DNA of 46,951 bases. It comes from DATFYP01 sp035626235 (GTDB lineage Archaea; Thermoproteota; Nitrososphaeria; Nitrososphaerales; Gagatemarchaeaceae). Shown one piece after another: positions 9,391-16,517 of this stretch (position 1 is the first letter of the stretch; every line of letters begins with the position of its first letter). The position numbers and the translations under genes were made by a program. The notes beneath the pieces were generated by a model that was given only the letters and a program-made list of their open reading frames with translations, was not told the origin of the DNA and did not search any database. Where the stretch lies: positions 1-46,951 of the forward strand of contig DASPOB010000044.1 of assembly GCA_035626235.1 (NCBI GenBank), read 5' to 3'.

Positions 9391-9417
9391 ACGTGGCGCC
9401 CGTGGAACCTTCAAGGC

Positions 9418-11439
9418 TCAGCGCCACTTGATGTCTACGCGGACTCTGTCGGGGAGGATTTTCCGGAATGGCGTCCCTGTCCCCCTGTAGAACTTTGTGA
9501 AGAACTCGTAGATGTGAAGCCTGAGGTCTTGCACATACACCACGAATGCCTCGAAGGCGATTATGAGGCAGTTTAGCACCACCCAGGGGATCACCGTCAG
9601 GGGGTTCGTCACCGGGGTGTACTGGTTTACTATCAGCAGGAGCACTGCGTGTACCAGCAGCATGATGGCGAGCCTGACGTAGCTTATCGTGTTTGACAGG
9701 AACTGTGAGATCCTCTCGAACACCTCGAGCCCTCCGTCTGCCAACGCTGCGCCCACGGACTCTCCGTGCAGCTTTCCCATCTTCAACGCCACGGCCTTCC
9801 CGCAGAGAAGGACCACCATCGACACGAGAAGGATGGTCAACGACACCCCGCCCAGGAGCTGGTTCGGGAGCCCGGGGACAGGGTTGAACTTGGGGGCCGC
9901 CAGGACATTGAAATTGTACCCCGCGCCGATGAAGGCCACCCCGTATCCCACGCCGGATAGATACATGGAAAGGGTCGGGATTTTCCCGACCAAGACCTCC
10001 GTCCTCAGGTTCTCCTTCAGCGCTTCATACACGTCGAGGCCAAGCCCGGTGGTCAGATGCGCCACCCCGATAAGTATCGCCACTATCATCACCTGTTCGA
10101 TGGCCCCCGTGTCTACTCCTCCGTCCTTCACGATTTCGAAAGTGAACGGGTTCCTGATCAGTGGGCTTAGCAGGACTCCGAAGAACTCTCCGAAGACGGC
10201 CCCGAAGAACATCGCTGACACGCCCGCCGCCAGGAAGATGTTCCCCCACTGCCTAAGGCTCCCCTTCCCCCTTTGCCTTACCAGCAGGGCGACGAGCGTT
10301 ATTACTATGCCGTGGCCGAGGTCAGCGAACATCATCCCGAAGAAGATGGGGAAGACGAACGAGATGAGGGGGGTCGGGTCGACTTCGTGCTTGCCTGGAA
10401 TCCCCTGCTGCCCGGTTATGAGTTGGAATATGCTCACCCCCGGCGGGTTCTCGAGCAGGGTCGGGACGCCTCCGTTGTGCTCGGCGTCGGTCGCGGGTTC
10501 CACGTGGACCATCCAGCTGCCGAAGAGGTTCCTGAACTCGTTTTCCCTCTTCGTGGGGATGTAGCCCGAAATCGTCGCCAGCCGGGTCAGCCCGCCGGAG
10601 ACCCTCGCTTCATCCAGCATGTTTCTCGCGACTTCCGTAAGCTCTCTCGCCGATAGGAGGGCGGTCTTTTGGCGGTCTCTGACCTCCACCATCTTCGCCT
10701 CAGCAGTCTCTCTTTCGTTTTTCGCTGATTCATGGTCCTTCTTCAGGCGCTCGTAGGCTTCGGCCGGATTCTGGGGGAGGCCCGCAGGAATCAACAGAGG
10801 CTTCAGGTCAAGCGACTTCATCGCCTTGTCGACCTTGCCTTCCTCGAGCTTCTGGACCGCAACCAGCGTGATGCTGTTCTCGTCGGATAGCTTTTGCACC
10901 AGGAAGATAGCGCCGGGAACTGAGTTGCGGAACTCGTCCACTGCCTCGTTCTTAACGACGGAAAGTACGATCTTCAGTAGGCTAAGCTCCGAGACACGGC
11001 CCAGGTCCGCAGATAACGCCGACACCGACTGGAGCGTGTCCATGGTCGTGCGCGCATCCATCTCGGCCTTCGTAGCCCTCTGCAGGCGCTCTTTGGCCGC
11101 CTTGATCTCTTCGACAATGGGGGTCAGGTCCGTCTCCGCCTTGGTCAGCAGCTCATCCCACGTGGCAGCCTCGAACTGATTCCTGGGCACCTTCACCCCT
11201 CTGAATACAACGTCTATGGTCCCCGGGAGCAGCTCGAGGTCCAGATCCTTCGCGGCTTGGTCGGCAAGGGCGAAGAGTCTCACCGCCTTCACCGCGAGTT
11301 CCTGCACGGCGGGGTCGAAGTTGGGAATGCCGTCCTGAACCGGATGGAAGTCCTCGAACAGGGCGAGCGCCTTGGCGACATCGGCGTACTCACTCCTGGG
11401 AGAGATTATGGTGACGCTCGAAAGCTTCGCAAGTCCCAA
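9418..11439 (-). CDS. atpI: A-type ATP synthase subunit I (a-subunit homologue)
   Basis: 673-residue stator/proton-channel subunit of the A1Ao ATPase. Residues 1-330 are cytoplasmic with two charged coiled-coil stretches (about 90-130 and 200-265) that form the peripheral-stalk attachment. From about 335 on there are seven to eight membrane helices beginning TPLISFVFPIFFGMMFADLGHG. The essential channel arginine is in SYVRLAIMLLVHAV (R589), with a second conserved arginine in VQDLRLHIYEFF (R640). Its gene is convergent with nuoN and on the strand opposite to subunits C and K, so the usual I-K-E-C-F-A-B-D operon is broken here. ATG 11439 follows a TATA-like box on this strand. Confidence 0.95.
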   Translation of the reverse strand: MGLAKLSSVTIISPRSEYADVAKALALFEDFHPVQDGIPNFDPAVQELAVKAVRLFALADQAAKDLDLELLPGTIDVVFRGVKVPRNQFEAATWDELLTKAETDLTPIVEEIKAAKERLQRATKAEMDARTTMDTLQSVSALSADLGRVSELSLLKIVLSVVKNEAVDEFRNSVPGAIFLVQKLSDENSITLVAVQKLEEGKVDKAMKSLDLKPLLIPAGLPQNPAEAYERLKKDHESAKNERETAEAKMVEVRDRQKTALLSARELTEVARNMLDEARVSGGLTRLATISGYIPTKRENEFRNLFGSWMVHVEPATDAEHNGGVPTLLENPPGVSIFQLITGQQGIPGKHEVDPTPLISFVFPIFFGMMFADLGHGIVITLVALLVRQRGKGSLRQWGNIFLAAGVSAMFFGAVFGEFFGVLLSPLIRNPFTFEIVKDGGVDTGAIEQVMIVAILIGVAHLTTGLGLDVYEALKENLRTEVLVGKIPTLSMYLSGVGYGVAFIGAGYNFNVLAAPKFNPVPGLPNQLLGGVSLTILLVSMVVLLCGKAVALKMGKLHGESVGAALADGGLEVFERISQFLSNTISYVRLAIMLLVHAVLLLIVNQYTPVTNPLTVIPWVVLNCLIIAFEAFVVYVQDLRLHIYEFFTKFYRGTGTPFRKILPDRVRVDIKWR

Positions 11440-11479
11440 TCGTTACACGCTTTGCTTTCGAACCCGCGTCTGGGTTCCG

Positions 11480-11487
11480 TTATTAAG
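11480..11487 (-). promoter_or_regulatory. TATA-like box for atpI
   Basis: CTTAATAA on the minus strand, about 40 bases before the subunit I ATG, placing a start site near 11456. Nearby bases 11459-11476 form a short inverted repeat (GAACCC/GGGTTC). The 199-base gap to the next gene holds nothing else I can support. Confidence 0.4.
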
Positions 11488-11638
11488 CATGATGATGGCA
11501 TTCGCAAACACAACGCAGAAACAGATGACTCCCGTAGTCCGAGCCCTAGACTCAAAAGCTGCCTCCGCCATTCTTGAGCTCATCGACTTCCGGCGGAGCG
11601 CTAGCGGAGTCCCAGGCATCGGCGCCAGTCCCGCGCCG

Positions 11639-12925
11639 TCAGCCATCTATTCTGGGAATCACTTCGGCGTTGCGTGGCCGGAAAGACGGAGGCGACCACA
11701 TGCCCGCCCTCTTGAGCTTAGCCATCAGCTCGTCGCCCTGGTCGTGCTCCGCCCGCTGCACCAGAACGTCGGACGGCAGCTTGACTCCGGCCTTCCGGAG
11801 CTGGCGAAGGTCGGCCGGTTTGCTCCCGAGTCGGATGAGCATGCCGTTTCCCGCGACCCTGGGCTTGAGCTTTTCTACGGACTTCGCCACCAGTGGCACG
11901 TAGGGCCTGCCGAACCAGGTCAGCCATGTCGGTTCGGCGGGAATTCCCATCCACTCGTACCCGAGAGCGTCGGGGTACAGCTCGGTTACCAAAGGCACCT
12001 CCATCGGCTCGCTCCTGTACCAGGAGAACTTCCGCTCCACGTAGCCCCGTGCATAGAAGCACTGGAGCCGCCTGGCCACCTCCATGAAGAGCCTGACAAT
12101 CCGCTCACAAAGCTGGGCGTTGTCCGAGACCGCCTTCTCGTCGAATTCCAGTGTGATCTTGACCAACTCTTCCGTCGGCCTGACGGGGGGACCCCAGGAG
12201 CGGGCCCTCGACGCGACGCGGGAAGTCCTCGGAAAGAAGACAAACCCTTCCACGAGCGGGCTTCTCGACCTAAACGACATGTGCCCAAGGTTCTGGTCAA
12301 AGCATTTCTCCCAGAAGTCGGTGAACGGCCTGTCGTCCTTCGGGTCCAGCCTTTCTTGAAGGGGGGTGTACAGCCCGAACCTGGTGGGCCTGGCTTCGGG
12401 AAGGAACAGCTGCAGGGTCCTGAGGAAAGCTTGACCGGACTTCACCGGCTTCCTTGACCTATGCGCCACCCACTCGAGCTTAAGGAGGTCGATTCTCCTT
12501 CTCTCCGTCTTGGTGTTGTGGTTCACGTTGGGCGGCCATGCGACTCCCAGCTCCGCGCTCCATACTGCGCCCTTGCAGGCTTTCGCGACGTGCTCGGCCA
12601 GGGCCAAGGCGTCGCGCCAGGCCTCCTCTGAGCCGACCGCGGAGCTGACTTCTATCTGCCAGCACGGTGCGGGAACGAGCGCTGCGACGTCGGCCTCCAT
12701 GTCGTCAGCCTCGAATACGTGGTATGGGCCGTAGACGAGCATGGGTTCCTCGTCTCCCGCCGCCTTCCTTCCGAACTTTGCTCTGGGTCCTCGTAGCTTG
12801 ATTAGGGGTACCTTCTGGTCGGCTTCGCTGATCAGGTAGAATTCTGGGTGCGATCGGATGAAGGATTGAAGGACCGACTGCGAGGGCTTGTCCAGTGTGA
12901 CCACTGTGATGTCAATGCCGGCCAT
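11639..12925 (-). CDS. Hypothetical protein, 428 residues, not recognised
   Basis: Soluble-looking protein with no signal peptide or membrane helix. It begins MAGIDITVVTLDKPSQSVL and has a mixed alpha/beta pattern; the segment SSAVGSEEAWRDALALAEHVAKACKGAVW (about residues 93-121) is a likely helix flanked by strands, and a Trp/Tyr-rich middle (about 250-300) follows. Base composition and codon use match its neighbours, and a TATA-like box precedes it, so it is a real gene. It sits between A-ATPase subunits I and C, on the same strand as I with a 199-base gap. I cannot assign it to a family. Confidence 0.75.
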   Translation of the reverse strand: MAGIDITVVTLDKPSQSVLQSFIRSHPEFYLISEADQKVPLIKLRGPRAKFGRKAAGDEEPMLVYGPYHVFEADDMEADVAALVPAPCWQIEVSSAVGSEEAWRDALALAEHVAKACKGAVWSAELGVAWPPNVNHNTKTERRRIDLLKLEWVAHRSRKPVKSGQAFLRTLQLFLPEARPTRFGLYTPLQERLDPKDDRPFTDFWEKCFDQNLGHMSFRSRSPLVEGFVFFPRTSRVASRARSWGPPVRPTEELVKITLEFDEKAVSDNAQLCERIVRLFMEVARRLQCFYARGYVERKFSWYRSEPMEVPLVTELYPDALGYEWMGIPAEPTWLTWFGRPYVPLVAKSVEKLKPRVAGNGMLIRLGSKPADLRQLRKAGVKLPSDVLVQRAEHDQGDELMAKLKRAGMWSPPSFRPRNAEVIPRIDG

Positions 12926-12962
12926 TTGGTGAAGCTACGGCAGACCTCTATGTTCCTTTAGG

Positions 12963-12970
12963 ATTTATGG
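12963..12970 (-). promoter_or_regulatory. TATA-like box for the 428-residue hypothetical gene
   Basis: CCATAAAT on the minus strand, 38 bases before the ATG at 12925, in the 141-base divergent region shared with the atpC gene. Confidence 0.4.
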
Positions 12971-13066
12971 TTCACACTGTGCCTTTTGCAAGGCCAGCCC
13001 ACGGTTTTCGAACAAGAATAATAACCCGACATCGGCTCCCCTTCCAGGTCCCTGAGAGCGTGGCGA

Positions 13067-14122
13067 TTGTCTACTAGGATTTATGTCGGAACAAGGGCAT
13101 TTGCCCTACGCGGCACCATCCTCGACAGAGAGACGGTGCAGAAGCTTGCGGAAGCCACTTCCTTGGACGAACTTGTGAACAGACTGCGGAGCACGCCGTA
13201 TTCGGACTACCTTTCGGCCCTCACTCCCCCGTTCACTGCTAGGCGGATTGAGCGGACGCTCAGGGAGAGGCTGGCGGTGGTTCACCATTCAGCAATAACT
13301 GGCGCGGGCAGGTACAGAATCCTGGAGCTCTACTACCTCAGGCACATTGCTTGGGACCTCAAGACTGCCTTGAAGTCGAAGGCGCTAAACAGGCCATACG
13401 AGGAAGCCGTCGAGTACCTCGACATGAAAGCAGAAGAGCTCGCTGGGCGCAGGGACCTGATCATACGCGTGCTCTCGGCCAAAGACGTTCATGAGGCGGT
13501 CTCGCTTCTGTCAGGGACCGAGTTTTCTGATGACGTTGAGAAGGCGCTTTCCGCCTTCACATCGAAGGGAGAAGTGCGGTTCTTCGACCTCTTCTTGGAC
13601 CACGCGGTGCTCTCCGCAATATCGAAGGAGTACACCTCCAACTTCAAGCTTTACGCCTCCTCGAGGGCGACAGACGTGGCCGGAGTCGAGGCCATAGTGG
13701 CCAACGACATCGACGCCTACAACGTCCTTAGCGTCTTGCGCTCTAAGCTTTGGGGTCTGCCAGAGGCCGAGGCCCGCTCCCTGATGATCGTTCCCACCCA
13801 CCGGGTCAGTTCGGCCGCTTTAGGGAGAATGGTGGTGGCCGATTCAATTCCCGAGGCAGTAAGGCAGGCTGGACGAACCTACGGCGCGGCCGGCCAGGGA
13901 ACGAAGAGCGACGAGGAAATCATAGACGAAGTTGACGACGGGTTCTTGGTCGAGATGAGGGCCACCGCAGCCAAGGCGTTCGTGTGGCAGGGGCTGGGGC
14001 CCGGCGCCATGCTGGCCCTGGTGAGACTCCTTGAGTTTGAGGTTGGCAACCTTGCAGCAATCGCGATCGGGATAGAAGCGAGGATGGACGTGAAGACCAT
14101 CCTTAACAGGTTGCGTGTCTAG
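13067..14122 (+). CDS. atpC: A-type ATP synthase subunit C (d-subunit homologue)
   Basis: 351-residue central-stalk socket protein that couples the rotor ring to the D/F shaft. The sequence is mostly helical and starts with STRIYVGTRAFALRG; repeated motifs such as YLRHIAWDLKTALKSKALNRPYEE (about residue 95) and DAYNVLSVLRSKLWGL (about 220) are typical of the three pseudo-threefold helical repeats of V/A-type subunit C/d. LRHIAWDLKTALK, with the FEVGNLAAIAIGIEARMDVKTI near the C-terminus, supports the call. Start is TTG. Subunit K follows 99 bases later with its own promoter. Confidence 0.88.
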   Translation: MSTRIYVGTRAFALRGTILDRETVQKLAEATSLDELVNRLRSTPYSDYLSALTPPFTARRIERTLRERLAVVHHSAITGAGRYRILELYYLRHIAWDLKTALKSKALNRPYEEAVEYLDMKAEELAGRRDLIIRVLSAKDVHEAVSLLSGTEFSDDVEKALSAFTSKGEVRFFDLFLDHAVLSAISKEYTSNFKLYASSRATDVAGVEAIVANDIDAYNVLSVLRSKLWGLPEAEARSLMIVPTHRVSSAALGRMVVADSIPEAVRQAGRTYGAAGQGTKSDEEIIDEVDDGFLVEMRATAAKAFVWQGLGPGAMLALVRLLEFEVGNLAAIAIGIEARMDVKTILNRLRV

Positions 14123-14182
14123 GCCCCGGAGCGCCCGTAGAGTCTTCCTGATTGAGGTGCAATTCTCGCTAAATCGTGCAAC

Positions 14183-14190
14183 GTTTATAA
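14183..14190 (+). promoter_or_regulatory. TATA-like box for atpK
   Basis: GTTTATAA, 32 bases before the TTG start of subunit K; the predicted start site is near 14213. A dedicated promoter fits the need for many copies of the rotor subunit. Confidence 0.55.
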
Positions 14191-14221
14191 GCGGTTTTCA
14201 AAGGCGACTGTTAGTCAAACC

Positions 14222-14548
14222 TTGAGAAAGCTTCCGCTTGTCTTCCTCATCGCCGCTTCATTCGTTGTGCTTGCCGCGGCACTGCCCTCGGTCTTCGCTG
14301 CGACCAATAGTACTTCGACCCCTACGACCGCCTCGACCGCCGGTGACAAGTTCCTTGGAGCAGGAATCGCCTTCGGTCTCGCGGCCTTCGGAGCGGGCTA
14401 CGGTGTCGGCCAATCAGGAGCGGCCGCCATCGCGGCTGTCACGGAGAAGGCCGAAGTCAGGACGACAGCGCTGATATTCGTGGTGCTTGCCGAGGCGATC
14501 GCGATATACGGGTTTGCAATCGCGATTCTCATCTTGGGCTCGTCCTGA
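14222..14548 (+). CDS. atpK: A-type ATP synthase subunit K (proteolipid c-ring subunit)
   Basis: 108-residue rotor-ring proteolipid. An N-terminal signal-like hydrophobic segment (residues 4-26) and a Ser/Thr-rich spacer precede the two-helix hairpin. Helix 1 is glycine-rich (FGLAAFGAGYGVGQSGAAAI) and helix 2 carries the ion-binding carboxylate E91 in VVLAEAIAIYGF. No sodium-type glutamine/serine set is obvious, so proton use is the simpler reading. The cleavable-looking leader is seen in some archaeal K subunits. Start TTG. It is convergent with the GGPP synthase gene 30 bases away. Confidence 0.93.
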   Translation: MRKLPLVFLIAASFVVLAAALPSVFAATNSTSTPTTASTAGDKFLGAGIAFGLAAFGAGYGVGQSGAAAIAAVTEKAEVRTTALIFVVLAEAIAIYGFAIAILILGSS

Positions 14549-14578
14549 AAAAGAAGAGTTCGCGCTCTCACGTATTGC

Positions 14579-15436
14579 CTAATACTTCCTCTGCACCGAG
14601 AACTCTGCGAGGTCCCCCAGGAAGACGGTCGCCGGACTCCTGGGCAGAAGCATGAGCTGGCGTTTTGCCTCCTCTGCATGGGTCTGAGACAAGGCTGCAA
14701 TCTTCCCCACAACCTCGCTCTCGCTGTACCTCTTCAAGAGGCCTACGGCTATCTTGTCCTGATTCCTCCAGTCAAGGAGGTCATCCCTGAGCTGGTATGC
14801 GATTCCGAGGCTAGCCCCGTAGCTGGCCAGGGCCGATATCTCCTTCTCGCTGCCTCCTCCGATGAGCGCCCCCAACTTCGCGGAAGTCTCGAAGAGGGCC
14901 GCCGTCTTGTCCGAAACGATTCTGATGTACTCGTCCCAGGTCAGGTTGTACACCCTGGGGTCGATGGTCAGCTCCGAATACTCGCCTTCCGCCATGCACA
15001 GCGCGGCGTTGCTGATCTCCTCGGCGACCCTTCTGTCGCCGTACCTCGCTGCCAGCGCCAGGATCATAGCAAAGACGAAGTCGGCGGTGAGGAGCGATGC
15101 GCTGAACCCATACTTCACGTGGAAGGGCGTCCGGTTCCTGCGCGCGACCTCCTCGTCGATAATGTCATCATGGATGATTGACTCTGTGTGAAGCAGTTCC
15201 ACTGCCACGGCGGCGTCCAACACGATGTCGTCCTTGCAGCCCAAGGCTTCGGCGGACAGCATCAGCACTACCGGCCTTATGCGCTTCCCGCCTTCCACTG
15301 CGTAGGTTAGAGGGCCGCAGAACCTCGAGTGGGCGTAATGTGACAGTTCTCGAGCCAGGGCCTTCTCTAACTTCCCCGAGTAGGGAACCATCTTAGCTTC
15401 TATCAATTCAAGGGAAACTTCCCTGCGCTCGGTCAA
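14579..15436 (-). CDS. Geranylgeranyl/farnesyl-geranyl-type polyprenyl diphosphate synthase
   Basis: Trans-prenyltransferase that condenses isopentenyl diphosphate onto allylic diphosphates to give the C20 (or C25) chain of archaeal ether lipids. The 285-residue protein has GGKRIRP (residues 49-55), the first aspartate-rich motif DDIID (90-94), and the second DDLLD (218-222). The residue five before the first motif is Glu85, with no bulky aromatic stop directly there, compatible with C20 products. ATG 15436 is 35 bases from a TATA-like element. It draws on the isopentenyl units made by the pathway encoded at 44-47 kb. Confidence 0.92.
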   Translation of the reverse strand: MTERREVSLELIEAKMVPYSGKLEKALARELSHYAHSRFCGPLTYAVEGGKRIRPVVLMLSAEALGCKDDIVLDAAVAVELLHTESIIHDDIIDEEVARRNRTPFHVKYGFSASLLTADFVFAMILALAARYGDRRVAEEISNAALCMAEGEYSELTIDPRVYNLTWDEYIRIVSDKTAALFETSAKLGALIGGGSEKEISALASYGASLGIAYQLRDDLLDWRNQDKIAVGLLKRYSESEVVGKIAALSQTHAEEAKRQLMLLPRSPATVFLGDLAEFSVQRKY

Positions 15437-15470
15437 TTCATGAAGTCGGAAAAATCGCCGCTCCGCACTG

Positions 15471-15477
15471 TATATAA
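15471..15477. promoter_or_regulatory. Shared palindromic TATA box between GGPP synthase and a hypothetical gene
   Basis: TATATAA reads as a TATA element in both directions (TTATATA on the minus strand). It is about 25 bases before the TTG start at 15502 on the plus strand and about 35 before the GGPP synthase ATG on the minus strand, so it could serve both divergent genes. Confidence 0.5.
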
Positions 15478-15501
15478 CGTTTCTTCGATTGAAACAACCT
15501 G

Positions 15502-16209
15502 TTGCTAGGATACGTGCCCTTACAGTTCAGTCTGGGTGAATCGGAGTACCTTCTCCTGCCTAAGCTCGTCCCCTCGCAATTGGAGACCTTGTCGGACCGG
15601 CTCTCCGAGACGGGTTTCATGGTTTCCGCCGGCACCACCCTGACGGCAAAGAGGCGGGGGCAGACCATTCACGTCAGCACCGCCGGCATCTGCAGATCCA
15701 ATCGCGACCCGATGGACGCCGTGGCTCCTGCCATACCAGACCTCCTTCGGGCCAAGAAGGAGCCTACGCCAGTCAGCGCCGTGATGAGCGCCTACTTTCG
15801 ATCCGAGCGGGTCGGCCAACGAATCCTGCTTCGCTTCCTCCCAAGAATCGAGTCTGGTTCCCTTTGGGCTAGGCTCAGAAGAACCGACACGTGCGGTGTC
15901 ACACCGGACGAGAATTCCGTCGCCAGCTTCGTCTTATCATGCGGAATCGGCCATTGCAAGATGACGACGGACTTCCCTCTCGAAGGCAGCAGAGTCAGGG
16001 TCCTCGGAGGCAGGCAGTTCTACGACTCTTCTCTCCCTTGTTCCGAGGCGGCGGCTACCCTTCGCCTGGCCGGACAGAGGCGAGAAAGGAACACATATTT
16101 GCCCGAAGATGGGGTTGTAGAGCTGGACTCCATCGAGCATCCCGCCCGCGGACGGTGGGTCGGTCTCCTGAAAGACCTTGGCGAATGGTGCTATCTTGAT
16201 CCCTACTGA
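15502..16209 (+). CDS. Hypothetical protein, 235 residues, not recognised
   Basis: No family recognised. No membrane segments. It begins MLGYVPLQFSLGESEYLLLPKLVPSQLETL and has two charged, arginine-rich stretches (about 120-135 and 190-200) and scattered cysteines (residues 63, 129, 148, 153) without a CxxC pattern. The TTG start lies 25 bases after a TATATAA box, as expected for a leaderless mRNA, which is the main support for a real gene. It ends 40 bases before tRNA-Glu. Confidence 0.6.
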   Translation: MLGYVPLQFSLGESEYLLLPKLVPSQLETLSDRLSETGFMVSAGTTLTAKRRGQTIHVSTAGICRSNRDPMDAVAPAIPDLLRAKKEPTPVSAVMSAYFRSERVGQRILLRFLPRIESGSLWARLRRTDTCGVTPDENSVASFVLSCGIGHCKMTTDFPLEGSRVRVLGGRQFYDSSLPCSEAAATLRLAGQRRERNTYLPEDGVVELDSIEHPARGRWVGLLKDLGEWCYLDPY

Positions 16210-16249
16210 CGCGAAAGCTCTAATTGCGGAATCCGAGAGGGTCCAACCA

Positions 16250-16361
16250 GCCCCGGTAGTATAGAGCGGCCAACGTACAACCCGGTCAACTCCATCAGAG
16301 GTTGCCGAAAGTATGCCGGCCTTTCGAGTCGGCGACCCGGGTTCGAATCCCGGCCGGGGCA
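16250..16361 (+). tRNA. tRNA-Glu(UUC) with a non-canonical intron of about 36 nt
   Basis: Acceptor strands GCCCCGG (16250-16256) and CCGGGGC (16354-16360) pair fully; discriminator A at 16361. T arm: CCGGG, loop TTCGAAT, CCCGG (16337-16353). Anticodon stem CCGGC/GTCGG with the seven-base loop CTTTCGA at 16321-16327 gives anticodon TTC, and the loop and surroundings match archaeal tRNA-Glu. The total of 112 nt is 36 more than the mature form. The extra sequence lies between the D loop and the anticodon stem: either about 16274-16309 or 16279-16314, because both GTAC (16275-16278) and GTAT (16311-16314) can complete the D stem. An internal hairpin (CGG-CAAC with GTTG-CCG, 16283-16307) supports an intron rather than a defective tRNA. 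Confidence 0.85.
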
Positions 16362-16475
16362 GCTAATCAGAGTTCAGAATGGACTCTGTTCAACTAGACT
16401 AGCCTGATTCGGGCTCTTCTAAACTCTCCATTCGGGGTCGGTTCATCGAGAGCATTTCTCCTGATAATCGCAAAC

Positions 16476-16484
16476 CGTTTTATC
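16476..16484 (+). promoter_or_regulatory. TATA-like box for the cyclase gene
   Basis: CGTTTTATC, 34-42 bases before the TTG start at 16518. Confidence 0.4.
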
Positions 16485-16517
16485 ATCAGCTCTATTTCGA
16501 CACGCAAGGGACTATAG

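Noticed and set aside
11372..12457. 361-residue plus-strand frame opposite the 428-residue protein gene
   Set aside because: Pro/Arg/Gly-rich shadow; it also runs over the promoter and start of atpI.
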